From positions 682,001 through 746,000 of the forward strand of contig NC_008347.1 in assembly GCF_000014745.1 (NCBI RefSeq): DNA of 64,000 bases, read 5' to 3'. Source of the stretch: Maricaulis maris MCS10. Lineage in GTDB: Bacteria > Pseudomonadota > Alphaproteobacteria > Caulobacterales > Maricaulaceae. The notes under the pieces were generated by a model that was not told the origin of the DNA, ran no database searches, and saw only the letters and a program-made list of their open reading frames with translations. The position numbers and the translations under genes were made by a program. Positions within the stretch are counted from its first letter, which is position 1. Each line of letters opens with the position of its first letter. Below, piece after piece: positions 35,384 to 44,266 of this stretch.

Positions 35384-35884
35384 ATGACGAACCCGCGCGA
35401 TACACGTTTTATGCAGGCGGCGCTACGGCTGGCGCAAGCGGCAGCTGAGGCTGGCGAGGCACCAATTGGTGCCATCATCGTCGATCCGGCCACGGACAGC
35501 ATTGTTGCGCAGGCCCATAACCGGCCAATCGCGGACCATGATCCGACCGCTCACGCCGAAATACTGGCTCTGCGTGAGGCCGCTGCGAAGCTGGGCAATT
35601 ACCGCCTCACCGGTCTGGAACTCTATGTCACGCTGGAGCCGTGTGCCATGTGCGCCGGGGCGATCAGTCATGCCCGTATCGGTCGGCTGGTATTTGGCGC
35701 CAGCGACGAGAAGGGCGGCGCCGTGGTCTCCGGGACGCGCTTTTTCGAGCAGCCGACCTGTCACTGGCGGCCCGAGATCGTGCCGGGAATCCTGGCAGAT
35801 GAAGGTGCGGCGATGCTGAAGGATTTCTTCCGCGCCCGTCGCAAGGCGAAATCAGCTCCGAAAGAGGTTGGCGATGGCGTTTGA
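35384..35884 (+). CDS. tadA: tRNA-specific adenosine deaminase
   Basis: A 166-residue cytidine-deaminase-fold enzyme with the zinc site HAEI (about 56-59, catalytic glutamate) and PCAMCAGA (about 85-92). It deaminates A34 to inosine in tRNA-Arg. The chosen ATG gives MTNPRDTRFMQAALRLA; a second ATG nine codons later is a possibility. It diverges from rluB with only 38 bp between starts, so promoters overlap. The next gene begins inside its last four codons. Confidence 0.9.
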   Translation: MTNPRDTRFMQAALRLAQAAAEAGEAPIGAIIVDPATDSIVAQAHNRPIADHDPTAHAEILALREAAAKLGNYRLTGLELYVTLEPCAMCAGAISHARIGRLVFGASDEKGGAVVSGTRFFEQPTCHWRPEIVPGILADEGAAMLKDFFRARRKAKSAPKEVGDGV

Positions 35885-36206
35885 TCCCGATCTTGTCGAC
35901 CGTATGGAAGCGGCACTGGTCGCGCTGGGGCAGCGTCCTGAACGACGCCGCATGTTTGGCGGCATTGCCCTGATGATCGGCGGCAATATGAGTTTCGGCA
36001 CGTCACGCGACGAGCTGCACGTCCGCGTTGGACCGGACCAGTATGAGGCCGCCCTGGCCAAAATCGGCGCGCGGGAAATGGATCTGACCGGTCGCGTGAT
36101 GAAGGGTTGGGTGACTGTGGACGGCCCGTCGGACCTCGACGATGACGCCTTGGCGGACTGGGCCAGAATGACGGCGGATTTCGTCACGACGCTGCCGGTC
36201 AAGTAG
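35874..36206 (+). CDS. TfoX N-terminal domain protein
   Basis: A 110-residue protein consisting of only the TfoX/Sxy N-terminal domain: RRMFGGIALMIGGNMSFGTSRDELHVRVGP. TfoX-type domains appear in competence regulators, but single-domain versions have no agreed function. It overlaps tadA by 11 bp in another frame and has GAGG at the right distance from ATG 35874. It is probably translationally coupled to tadA. Confidence 0.85.
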   Translation: MAFDPDLVDRMEAALVALGQRPERRRMFGGIALMIGGNMSFGTSRDELHVRVGPDQYEAALAKIGAREMDLTGRVMKGWVTVDGPSDLDDDALADWARMTADFVTTLPVK

Positions 36207-36298
36207 GCCCGTCATTTCGATAATTCGCGTTCACGCCAACTTGTCATAAAACCTTGTCTTGAGTTGAATCCGTACGCGGACGAAGAGGAGCCATTCCG

Positions 36299-36775
36299 AT
36301 GGAGCGGCTCATGCGTCGTGCACTGATCAAAACCTGTCTTGTTGCCGGTCTGGCATTCGGCACCTGCGCCGCAGCGCAGGCCGAGAGCTCGGTTTGCAAT
36401 GATGCGCCCATCCTGCTGCGCGATGTCACCATCATTGATGCATCGGGCGAATGGGATGATCAGGACATCCTGATCGAGCAGGGCCGCATTTCGGCGATTG
36501 CATCGGACATTGAACTGGAAACCGGCCAGCTTGTGGTCGAGCTTGGACGTCCGGGCGCCATCGTTCGCCCCGGTGTGCAGGCAGCCTCCAGCCATGGCGC
36601 GATCTTCATCCGTGCGTCGACCGCTCCGAGCCGTCGCGAAACGGCAATCCTGACCGCCGGGTCGCCGGCTGATCTGAACGTCTACGCAACCGATGCCGCC
36701 CTGGCCGGTCAGGTCGAGATCGAAATCCGCGGTGGCCATGTCGCCGGGCTGACCGACGTCTGTTTCGCGGGCTAG
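36299..36775 (+). CDS. Secreted miniature amidohydrolase-like protein lacking the metal-binding barrel
   Basis: A 158-residue protein starting with a signal peptide (about 1-28, ending AAAQAES) behind AGGAG. The first mature part, ILLRDVTIIDASGEWDDQDILIEQGRISAI, looks like the beta-sandwich start of amidohydrolases; the end, ILTAGSPADLNVYATDAA, looks like their C-terminal return strand. The intervening TIM barrel with its HxH metal site is missing. It is either a stand-alone composite domain or a decayed enzyme. A full amidohydrolase lies at 39752. The final four bases overlap the convergent GNAT gene. Confidence 0.7.
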   Translation: MERLMRRALIKTCLVAGLAFGTCAAAQAESSVCNDAPILLRDVTIIDASGEWDDQDILIEQGRISAIASDIELETGQLVVELGRPGAIVRPGVQAASSHGAIFIRASTAPSRRETAILTAGSPADLNVYATDAALAGQVEIEIRGGHVAGLTDVCFAG

Positions 36776-37347
36776 GCGAAGCGTGCTTCCAGCCCGGCCT
36801 TCACGCCGGGCCATTCCTCCCTCAGAACCGAGAAGAATACCGTGTCGCGCCATTCGCCTGTCCAGCACAGGAGGTGGCGGCGCAGCGTGCCTTCGCGGGT
36901 CGCGCCCATCTTGGTCATGGCCGCCTGGGAACGCAGGTTGAGGTGATGGGTTTTCAGTTCAACCCGTTCGGCACCGGCCCCGAAGGCCTCTCCCAGCAGG
37001 ATGTGTTTGGCGGCCGGATTGATCGCCGTGCCGCGCGCCTCACTGCCATACCAGGTCCAGCCGATCTCAAGGCGTTTGTGCTCGGGCGTGATGGTGAGCC
37101 AGGCCGAGTGACCGACCGCCGCGCCATCCGCCTGCCGGCGGACAAGATGGCTGATCTGGCTGCCGGCATTGGTATTGGCCAGCATCAGATTGAACCAGGC
37201 GTCGAAATGATCGCCATCACCGCGCAGGGAGGTCAGCGTCCACAGGCCGGGTTCGGCCGCTATGGGGCGGAGTTCCTCACGGTGGGCTTCGACGAGGGGT
37301 TCAAGCCGGACGACAGCGTTTTCACGGATGGCAGGAGAGAGGATCAT
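36772..37347 (-). CDS. GNAT-family N-acetyltransferase (RimJ/RimL-like)
   Basis: A 191-residue acetyltransferase of the RimJ/RimL branch. Visible GNAT strands include VGHSAWLTITPEHKRLEIGWTW, the acetyl-CoA segment GTAINPAAKHILL and the helix VELKTHHLNLRSQAAMTKMGATREG, matching the C-terminal domain of that branch. The substrate is unknown; such enzymes acetylate ribosomal proteins or small amines. The start at 37347 overlaps the upstream TauE gene by four bases (ATGA), indicating translational coupling. Confidence 0.85.
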   Translation of the reverse strand: MILSPAIRENAVVRLEPLVEAHREELRPIAAEPGLWTLTSLRGDGDHFDAWFNLMLANTNAGSQISHLVRRQADGAAVGHSAWLTITPEHKRLEIGWTWYGSEARGTAINPAAKHILLGEAFGAGAERVELKTHHLNLRSQAAMTKMGATREGTLRRHLLCWTGEWRDTVFFSVLREEWPGVKAGLEARFA

Positions 37348-38087
37348 GAACCGGCTCCGGTCAGCAGGATGACGCCGCGGATGACATAGACCGCGCCGAT
37401 CACCGACACGATCCACTTTGTCCACTGGCGGAACTGGACATCGCTCATCAGCGCCAGGAAACGGGCCCCGGCGGTGGTGCCGAGGATGGCCAGCGGGGCG
37501 GCGATCATCAACCATTGGACTGACGGCAGGCCGGCGGCGCCCAGTGCGGGCAGGATGTAGTAGGCGATCTTGACGCCATGACTGACCACTTGCGTCGCCG
37601 CCTTGGTCGCCACGATGGCGCGCCGGTCCTGTTGTGTGTCGGCAAAGAAGACGTCCAGCAGCGGGCCGGAGACACCGGCGACCACATTGAGGCCGGTGAC
37701 AGCGAAGCCACAGGCGACAGCGTGGTGTGGTCTGGCGGCATCGAGATGGAGGATGTGTTTGGGCAACCAGATGACCGCGGGGACGAGCCCCAGGATCACG
37801 AACAGCCAGGCCTTGGACAGCTCAAAACTCGCAAATGCCAACAGACCCGCCGCTGCGGCCGATCCGGCCAGATAGATGGCAAGGATGCGCCAGTCGATCC
37901 ATTGCAGGTGCAGGACGGCGCGCCAGCCATTCGACACGCTCTGGATCACCCCGTGCACGACCATCGCCGCCGCGACCGGCAGGACCAGTGCCAGCGCCCC
38001 CATCAGGATCAACCCGCCCGCCATGCCGAACACGCCGGAGATGAAGGCGGTGATAAAGGTCGCGACAAGGATGAAGGCAGCGATCAT
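37344..38087 (-). CDS. TauE/SafE-family membrane transporter
   Basis: A 247-residue membrane protein with about eight hydrophobic segments. The N-terminal ITAFISGVFGMAGGLILMGALALVLP and the second-half VVAGVSGPLLDVFFADT are the two repeated TauE/SafE signature regions. Members export sulfite, sulfoacetate or related anions. It is the first gene of a two-gene unit with the GNAT acetyltransferase. The substrate cannot be predicted. Confidence 0.87.
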   Translation of the reverse strand: MIAAFILVATFITAFISGVFGMAGGLILMGALALVLPVAAAMVVHGVIQSVSNGWRAVLHLQWIDWRILAIYLAGSAAAAGLLAFASFELSKAWLFVILGLVPAVIWLPKHILHLDAARPHHAVACGFAVTGLNVVAGVSGPLLDVFFADTQQDRRAIVATKAATQVVSHGVKIAYYILPALGAAGLPSVQWLMIAAPLAILGTTAGARFLALMSDVQFRQWTKWIVSVIGAVYVIRGVILLTGAGS

Positions 38088-38182
38088 GCGCGGACTATAT
38101 CGCCGGTCGCGGCCGGGGCGAGTGCAGGGTGCAGTCGGTTGTGGATATTGCAGAACATAACCGGAACTTGTAGGGTAGGCTC

Positions 38183-38452
38183 ATGCTGAAGCAAATCAGA
38201 GTGCTGTGGACAGGCATGCGTTGGGTTGCCAGCAAACTGGCAGCGTGGCGTCCACGCGGACCGACGTCGAACAAGGCGCTGTGGCGAAGCTGGGAGCAGT
38301 CGAGTCGCGCGATCGGCTTGGGACTTCTGGGCCTGTCGCTATTTGCGGAGCGTGGTATTATCAGCCCGGCCAGCCTGTTGCTCGGTGCCGGATTTCTGGT
38401 CGCGAGCTGGGTTTGTGCGTTTTATCTCGGGCACCTGGAGGAGGCTTCATGA
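38183..38452 (+). CDS. Small membrane protein, unknown (first of an overlapping pair)
   Basis: An 89-residue protein: a basic N terminus (MLKQIRVLWTGMRW, about residues 1-40, with WRPRG) followed by a single hydrophobic stretch that may be one long or two short helices (AIGLGLLGLSLFAERGII...LLLGAGFLVASWVCAFYLG). It overlaps the next start by four bases (ATGA), so the pair is translated together. I recognise no family. The strong coupling and GGAGG before the second gene argue that both are real. Confidence 0.65.
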   Translation: MLKQIRVLWTGMRWVASKLAAWRPRGPTSNKALWRSWEQSSRAIGLGLLGLSLFAERGIISPASLLLGAGFLVASWVCAFYLGHLEEAS

Positions 38453-38568
38453 TCGGCGAAATTGAAATCAATCTCTGGCCGCTGACCCTGTTCTTCGGAT
38501 TCATGGTCACGATGATTGTGCTCGCAGCTATCGCGGAAGAGAAGCGTCGCCGCAAACGGAGCGACTGA
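38449..38568 (+). CDS. 39-residue single-span membrane protein
   Basis: A 39-residue protein, MIGEIEINLWPLTLFFGFMV..., with one membrane helix (about 9-28) and a basic C terminus (EEKRRRKRSD) that should stay in the cytoplasm. The ATG overlaps the previous TGA and has GGAGG six bases upstream, so it is likely translated although very short. The pair resembles a small-subunit or toxin/regulatory peptide arrangement, but I assign no function. Confidence 0.6.
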   Translation: MIGEIEINLWPLTLFFGFMVTMIVLAAIAEEKRRRKRSD

Positions 38569-38690
38569 GCTCAGCTTCTCGCGCCAGTGGGGTGCAGTTG
38601 TTTTCCTTGGTCGTCTGCTTTTATTTGGGCAGTCACGAAAGGGGCAGGACATGTATCAGGCGCCCCGTTCGATTCTCATCTCGCCGGCCC

Positions 38691-39755
38691 TCACGCCCCC
38701 GCCTGTTTCGCGAACCCCCAGGCGGCTTCGGCCATCGGTTCAACGGCGGCACCCATTTCGGCGGCGCGTGAGTTCGAGGCATTGCCCTGCAGGGAGCGCG
38801 CATAGACGCCTTGGATGATCGAGGTCAGGCGGAAGATGTTGTAGGCGAAGTAGAAATCCAGCGCCGGGATGCCTGAGCGATTGGTGCGCTCGCAGTAGGC
38901 CTGCGTGTATTGCTCGATGTCGGGAATGCCCAGAGACGCAATGTCGACGCCAAGCAGCCCGTTGCGGATTTCCGGCGGCATCACCCAGCCCATCAGCTGA
39001 TAGGTGAAATCAGCCAGCGGATCGCCCAGCGTCGAGAGTTCCCAGTCCAGCACCGCGATGACGCGCGGTTCGGTCGGATGGAAGACCATGTTGTCGAGCC
39101 GGTAATCGCCATGCACGACGCTGGTGCGCTCCTGATCCGGTGCGGCGGTCGGCAGCCACTCGATGAGGCGGTCCATCGCCGGGACAGTGGTGGTCTCGGC
39201 GGCGCGGTATTGCTTGGTCCAGCGGCCGATCTGGCGCTCGAAATAATTACCCGGCTTGCCGTAATCGCCCAGGCCTGCGGCTTCAAAATCGATGCCGTGC
39301 AGATGGGCCAGCGTGGCATTGGACGCGTCATAGATGGCGCCGCGCTCGGTCTTGTCGAGATCGGGCAGGAGCGGATCCCAGAAGATCCGGCCCTCGACGA
39401 AGTCCATGATGTAGAACTCCGTCCCGATCACCTCGCGTTCCATGCATAGCCCGTGCATGACCGGAGCCGGGAAACCGGCGCCGCCAAGCGCCTTCATGAC
39501 CCGGAATTCGCGATCAACGGCGTGGGCGGATGGCAACAGCTTGCCCGGGGGCTTGCGCCGCAGGACATAGGCCTTGCCCGGCGTCACCAGCTTGTAGGTC
39601 GGGTTGGACTGCCCGCCCTTGAACTGTTCCACCGTCAAGGGCCCCTGGAAGTCTGCGACATGGGCGGTCATCCATTCGGCCAGCACGCCTTCATCGAAGG
39701 CGAGAGCGTCGGCTACCGGCTTGGTGCCGGAGAAGCTGTCGTCGATATCACTCAT
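38691..39755 (-). CDS. Aminoglycoside-phosphotransferase-fold kinase (acyl-CoA dehydrogenase-type family)
   Basis: A 354-residue protein-kinase-fold enzyme. The catalytic loop VVHGDYRLDNMVFHP (HGD-x4-DN) and the metal aspartate in VLDWELSTLGDPLADF are intact. The N-terminal VEQFKGGQSNPTYKL looks like the glycine loop. This subfamily often sits next to acyl-CoA dehydrogenase genes, but here it is coupled by a four-base overlap to a secreted amidohydrolase. It probably phosphorylates a small alcohol; antibiotic resistance is not implied. Confidence 0.82.
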   Translation of the reverse strand: MSDIDDSFSGTKPVADALAFDEGVLAEWMTAHVADFQGPLTVEQFKGGQSNPTYKLVTPGKAYVLRRKPPGKLLPSAHAVDREFRVMKALGGAGFPAPVMHGLCMEREVIGTEFYIMDFVEGRIFWDPLLPDLDKTERGAIYDASNATLAHLHGIDFEAAGLGDYGKPGNYFERQIGRWTKQYRAAETTTVPAMDRLIEWLPTAAPDQERTSVVHGDYRLDNMVFHPTEPRVIAVLDWELSTLGDPLADFTYQLMGWVMPPEIRNGLLGVDIASLGIPDIEQYTQAYCERTNRSGIPALDFYFAYNIFRLTSIIQGVYARSLQGNASNSRAAEMGAAVEPMAEAAWGFAKQAGA

Positions 39756-41053
39756 GGGTTCAGATAGACCTCGCCGCCCTTCATCACGAAATCCATGTCG
39801 CGCAGCTCGGAGATGTTCTCAAGCGGATTGCCGTCGACCGCGATGATGTCGGCCAGCTTGCCCGCTTCGATCGTACCGATATCGCCGTCCATCTGGACAT
39901 GACGCGAGGCGTTGATGGTAGCCGTAACGATGGCTTCCATCGGCGTCAGCCCGGCTTCGACCAGCAGTTCGAACTCACGGGCGTTGACGCCGTGCCGGGA
40001 GACGCCGCTATCGGTTCCGAAAGCAATCATCACGCCGCCCTCATGCGCGCGGCGGGCCATTTCCAGCATCAGTGGCCCGACTTCGCGCGACTTGGCGCGC
40101 TGGTTGTCGGTCATGAAATCAACTGTCTCAGCCATTTCGGCGACGGTGACGCCGGCCAGCACGGTCGGGACCAGATAGGCGCCATTGCGGCGCATCAGGC
40201 GGATGCTCTCGCGATCAAGATAAGTGCCGTGCTCGATCGAGTCGCCACCCGCTTCCAGGAAAGAGTTGATGCCGGTCACGCCGTGTGCGTGCGCGGTGAC
40301 GCGGCGGCCCATCATGTGGGCGGCTTCGACAATGGCGCTGAGTTCGTCATCGAAGAATTGTTGCTCGACACCGGCTGCCGTGTCGGACAGGACGCCGCCG
40401 GTTGCGGTGATCTTGATCACATCGGCGCCGCCGCGGATCAGGGTGCGGACAGCCTCGCGGCACTGGGCCTCGCCATTACAGGCGGTTTCGCTGGCGAATG
40501 TGTGCAGCACGTCGAGCGAGAAGCCGTTGACGTCGGCATGGCCGCCGGTCGGCGTGACGGCTGATCCGGCAATGCGCATGCGCGGGCCGGGGATGTCGCC
40601 ATCATTGATCGCATCGCGCAGCGCCAGCGAGGCTTCGAAACTGCCGCCGACATCCTGAACAGTGGTGAAGCCGGCCCGAAGCGTGGTGCCGGCATTGACG
40701 GCGCCATCAAAGGCGAGGTCCGAAGGGGACATGGTGAAGGTGTTGAAGCGCCGGCCCGGGCCGAGTTCAGACTGCAGGTGGACATGGCTGTCGATGAAGC
40801 CGGGCATCACATAATCATCGCTCAGGTCGATGATGGTGGCCCCGTCCGGCGTGACATAACCCGATTCAATCCCTTCAACCCGCTCGCCGCGGATCAGGAT
40901 GGATTGTTCCATCAACGGGTCTTCGCCGGGCACGGCGAGCAGCCAGCCGGCATGGATGACGGTCAGCGCGTCCTCCGCATCCTGGGCCAGGGCGCTCGGC
41001 GCAAATGTCGTGGTGGCGATCAGGGCGATCGCGCTCATGGCTGTTTTCAGCAT
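39752..41053 (-). CDS. Secreted amidohydrolase-family metalloenzyme
   Basis: A 433-residue enzyme starting at 41053 with signal peptide MLKTAMSAIALIATTTFAPSALAQD. The metal-binding HVHL motif is in MPGFIDSHVHL. The lysine in ADVIKITATGG may be carboxylated. Histidines lie in TAHAHGVTGI and SIEHGTYLD, and the final aspartate in IAFGTDSGV, so the binuclear site is complete. It resembles periplasmic imidazolonepropionase-like or prolidase/Xaa-Pro amidohydrolases. It overlaps the phosphotransferase start (ATGA). Confidence 0.85.
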   Translation of the reverse strand: MLKTAMSAIALIATTTFAPSALAQDAEDALTVIHAGWLLAVPGEDPLMEQSILIRGERVEGIESGYVTPDGATIIDLSDDYVMPGFIDSHVHLQSELGPGRRFNTFTMSPSDLAFDGAVNAGTTLRAGFTTVQDVGGSFEASLALRDAINDGDIPGPRMRIAGSAVTPTGGHADVNGFSLDVLHTFASETACNGEAQCREAVRTLIRGGADVIKITATGGVLSDTAAGVEQQFFDDELSAIVEAAHMMGRRVTAHAHGVTGINSFLEAGGDSIEHGTYLDRESIRLMRRNGAYLVPTVLAGVTVAEMAETVDFMTDNQRAKSREVGPLMLEMARRAHEGGVMIAFGTDSGVSRHGVNAREFELLVEAGLTPMEAIVTATINASRHVQMDGDIGTIEAGKLADIIAVDGNPLENISELRDMDFVMKGGEVYLNP

Positions 41054-41135
41054 CCGGTCTGCCTCCCCGCAAACAAGTGTTGGCGGAGTAGAAGACGCCG
41101 GGTGCCGGGATGTCAAACGACGCGCGCGGTTGGCA

Positions 41136-42413
41136 CTAGTGGGTCTTCAGGGCCCGCCAGGCGATGTCTCGGCGGCAGAAGCCGCCGGGCCAGTTGATCT
41201 GGTCGACAGCGGCATAGGCGCGATCGACGGCATAGTGCAGCGTCTCGCCACTGGCCGTGACATTGAGGACGCGGCCACCGGTGGCGGTGTGCTGTCCGGC
41301 CGCATTGCGACCCGTGCCGGCCTCGAACACGACCACGCCTTCCATCAGGTTGGCGGCATCGACGCCCTCGATCAGGCTGCCCTTCTCATAGCTGTCCGGA
41401 TAGCCATTGGCGGCCATGACGACCGTGATCGCCGGTTCCGCCGTCCAGCTGAGCGGCGGCATGTCGGCGAGATGACCGGTCGCAGTCGCTTCAAGATAGG
41501 GAAGGAGGTCATCCTCGATCCGCATCATCAGGACCTGGCATTCCGGGTCCCCGAAACGGATATTGAACTCGACAACGCGGGGGCCGTCTGCATTCACCAT
41601 CAGCCCGGCAAACAGCACACCCTGGAAAGGCGATCCTTCGGCGGCAAGGCCGCGGGCGACCGGTTCGATGATGGTCTTCATCGCGGTTTCGATCAGCTCG
41701 GGCTTGGCGATCGGGGCCGGGGAATAGGCACCCATGCCGCCGGTATTGGGGCCGGTATCGCCTTCGCCGACGCGTTTGTGGTCCTGGGCCGCGCCGCAAT
41801 AGAGTACATCCTCGCCGTCGCACAGGGCGAAGATCGAGACTTCCTCCCCGTCCATGAATTCCTCGATCACCAGGGTCCTCGAAGCATCGCCGAACTTGCC
41901 CGAGAGGAAGGCGTCGATCTCGGCCTCAGCCTCGGCCCGGTCTGACACGATGACCACACCCTTGCCGGCGGCGAGACCGTCAGCCTTGAGCACATAGGGC
42001 GGCTGGAACTGGTCGAGAAAGGCTTTCGCCTCGCCGGCATTCGAAAACGTGCCATAGCGGGCGGACGGCACATTGTGACGGGCGTAAAAATCCTTGGCGA
42101 AGGCCTTGGAAGCCTCCAACCGGGCTGCCAGCTTGGACGGTCCGAATGTGGCGATTCCGACCTGGCGCAAGCGATCCGCCAGCCCGTCGCACAATGGCAC
42201 TTCCGGTCCGACAATGACCAGATCAACCGCCTCTGCGCGCGCCAGATCAACCAGGCCGTCGAGGTCGGACACGGGGATTGTGTGACAGGTCGCCAGCTCG
42301 CTGATGGCGGCGCTGCCGGGAGCCGCCAGGATTGTGGAGACCAACGGGCTTTGGGCGATTTTCCACACCAGGGCATGTTCGCGCCCGCCAGATCCGACAA
42401 CCAGAACCTTCAT
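41136..42413 (-). CDS. purD: Phosphoribosylamine-glycine ligase
   Basis: A 425-residue ATP-grasp enzyme catalysing the second step of purine synthesis (5-phosphoribosylamine plus glycine to GAR). The N terminus MKVLVVGSGGREHALVWKI, KADGLAAGKGVVIV, GGMGAYSPAPI and the metal-binding VEFNIRFGDPE are all present. Unremarkable. It diverges from xseA with 117 bp between starts. Confidence 0.96.
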   Translation of the reverse strand: MKVLVVGSGGREHALVWKIAQSPLVSTILAAPGSAAISELATCHTIPVSDLDGLVDLARAEAVDLVIVGPEVPLCDGLADRLRQVGIATFGPSKLAARLEASKAFAKDFYARHNVPSARYGTFSNAGEAKAFLDQFQPPYVLKADGLAAGKGVVIVSDRAEAEAEIDAFLSGKFGDASRTLVIEEFMDGEEVSIFALCDGEDVLYCGAAQDHKRVGEGDTGPNTGGMGAYSPAPIAKPELIETAMKTIIEPVARGLAAEGSPFQGVLFAGLMVNADGPRVVEFNIRFGDPECQVLMMRIEDDLLPYLEATATGHLADMPPLSWTAEPAITVVMAANGYPDSYEKGSLIEGVDAANLMEGVVVFEAGTGRNAAGQHTATGGRVLNVTASGETLHYAVDRAYAAVDQINWPGGFCRRDIAWRALKTH

Positions 42414-42530
42414 GTGACCCTCTATGCAGCCAATTGCGCCAATCCAAGGCCTTGCCTAACGCAATCGCCCGGCATTCGCGAGTCCGTCGGGCCGTTGCGG
42501 TGGCGTTGAAACCATTTTACCAGAGTTGCC

Positions 42531-43988
42531 ATGAACACGCCCGCAGGAAACATCCACGAATTCACCGTTTCCGAGCTTGCCGGCTCGCTCAAGCGAACCG
42601 TCGAGGACGCCTTCGGTCATGTCCGCCTGCGCGGCGAGCTGGGCCGGGTCGTGGTGGCCAAGTCCGGCCATGTCTATTTCGACATCAAGGACGACAAGGC
42701 GGTGATCGCCTCGATCGCCTGGAAAGGGACAGCCCAGCGCTTCCGCTTCCGTCCCGAAGAAGGGCTGGAAGTGGTCATAGAGGGGCGGCTCTCGACCTAT
42801 CCGGGCCGCTCGCAATACCAGCTTATCGTCGAGAGCATGGAGCCGGCGGGTGCCGGCGCGCTGATGGCGTTGCTGGAAGAGCGCAAGCGGACACTCGCCG
42901 CCGAAGGCCTGTTCGAGACCAGCCGCAAGCAGGCGCTGCCCTTCCTGCCGCGGACCATCGGCGTCGTGACCTCGCCGACCGGGGCGGTGATCCGGGACAT
43001 CCTGCATCGCCTGCAGGACCGCTTTCCCTGCCATGTCCTGTTGTGGCCGGTGCTGGTGCAAGGTGACAGCGCCGCCGCCCAGATCGCCGAGGCCATTCGC
43101 GGTTTCAACGCCCTGCCCGCCGGCGGCAAAGTGCCGCGACCCGACGTGCTGATCGTCGCCCGCGGCGGTGGCTCGATCGAGGATTTGTGGGCTTTCAACG
43201 AGGAGGTGGTCGTCCGCGCCGCCGCCGACAGCACCATCCCGCTGATCTCGGCGGTTGGTCACGAGACCGACACCACGCTGATCGATTTCGCCTCGGACCG
43301 CCGCGCGCCGACCCCGACCGGTGCGGCGGAAATGGCGGTGCCGGTAAGGGCCGAGCTAAAGGCCTCGCTGGACCAGCTGGGCGGTCGCCTCGTGGCCGGC
43401 CTGTCTCGTCATATCGAGCGGCGCCGTACCGAGTTGCGCTCGGCGGCGCGGGCCCTGCCGCGTCCGGCGGCGCTGATGGAGCTCAAGCGGCAGCGTTTCG
43501 ACATGATCGCCGACAAGCTCGACCCGGCCTTGCTCAATCACGCCGCCGAGAAGCGCGGTCGCCTGTTGGTGCTCGCCGCAGGGCTGAAGCCGGCGGCGCT
43601 ATCACGTGACCTGCGCCAGAAGCGCACCTTGCTGGACGAGCGCGCAGCGCGCCTGGGTCCGGCTGCAGAGCGCCTGCGCCGGGACCGTCAGCGCGATCTG
43701 GACAATTGGTCAGCGCGGCTGGAGGCCCTGTCGCACCAGTCGGTTCTCAAACGCGGCTTCGTGCTGGTCCGGGACCGGGCCGGCAAGCTGGTGCGGTCCG
43801 GAGGCTCGCTGATGGAGGGGGCGGGTATCGACCTGGTCTTCGCCGATGGCGAACGCGCGGCGCGGATCGAGGGCGAGCGTGGCTCGCGCAAACGGCCTCC
43901 CGAGACACCCGATCTGCCGAAGAAGACCAAGCCGAAACCCAAACCCCGCAGCAAGCCCGAGGCGGCCGGCCAGGGCCGGCTTTTCTGA
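42531..43988 (+). CDS. xseA: Exodeoxyribonuclease VII large subunit
   Basis: A 485-residue XseA. The N-terminal OB fold begins [29 protein letters not shown]; the catalytic core contains [19 protein letters not shown] and [17 protein letters not shown], and [20 protein letters not shown] completes the active region. A coiled-coil segment and a basic low-complexity tail ([14 protein letters not shown]) follow. The enzyme degrades single-stranded DNA with XseB, which is not in this window. Confidence 0.95.
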   Translation: MNTPAGNIHEFTVSELAGSLKRTVEDAFGHVRLRGELGRVVVAKSGHVYFDIKDDKAVIASIAWKGTAQRFRFRPEEGLEVVIEGRLSTYPGRSQYQLIVESMEPAGAGALMALLEERKRTLAAEGLFETSRKQALPFLPRTIGVVTSPTGAVIRDILHRLQDRFPCHVLLWPVLVQGDSAAAQIAEAIRGFNALPAGGKVPRPDVLIVARGGGSIEDLWAFNEEVVVRAAADSTIPLISAVGHETDTTLIDFASDRRAPTPTGAAEMAVPVRAELKASLDQLGGRLVAGLSRHIERRRTELRSAARALPRPAALMELKRQRFDMIADKLDPALLNHAAEKRGRLLVLAAGLKPAALSRDLRQKRTLLDERAARLGPAAERLRRDRQRDLDNWSARLEALSHQSVLKRGFVLVRDRAGKLVRSGGSLMEGAGIDLVFADGERAARIEGERGSRKRPPETPDLPKKTKPKPKPRSKPEAAGQGRLF

Positions 43989-44035
43989 CACACGCCACCC
44001 TCCCGCTGGCCGGCAAACACTGCTAGAGAAGACCC

Positions 44036-44266
44036 ATGAGTGATTTCAGTTTCGACAAAGAATTCCAGGGCGAAGCCATTCTTGAATATGGTGATAGCGA
44101 CTTCATCATATTGAAGGCGGGCGCTTTCGTGCGTTGTGCCGTCACCAATGACCCGATCCAGCTTGATCAGCTGCGCTATTGGAATGTCGATGAGCAGGAA
44201 GCCTACAAGGATGTTCTGGTCGCCAAGCAACGCTGGATCGAACTGAATTCGGAGCCGGGAAAATGA
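44036..44266 (+). CDS. DUF2093 protein
   Basis: A 76-residue protein with the DUF2093 pattern (GEAILEYGDSDFIILKAGAFVRCAVTND and LRYWNVDEQEAY), known mainly from alphaproteobacteria near xseA. The function is unknown. It overlaps the M23 peptidase start by four bases, so the two are coupled. One cysteine (RCAV) is conserved in appearance; a metal role has not been shown. Confidence 0.88.
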   Translation: MSDFSFDKEFQGEAILEYGDSDFIILKAGAFVRCAVTNDPIQLDQLRYWNVDEQEAYKDVLVAKQRWIELNSEPGK

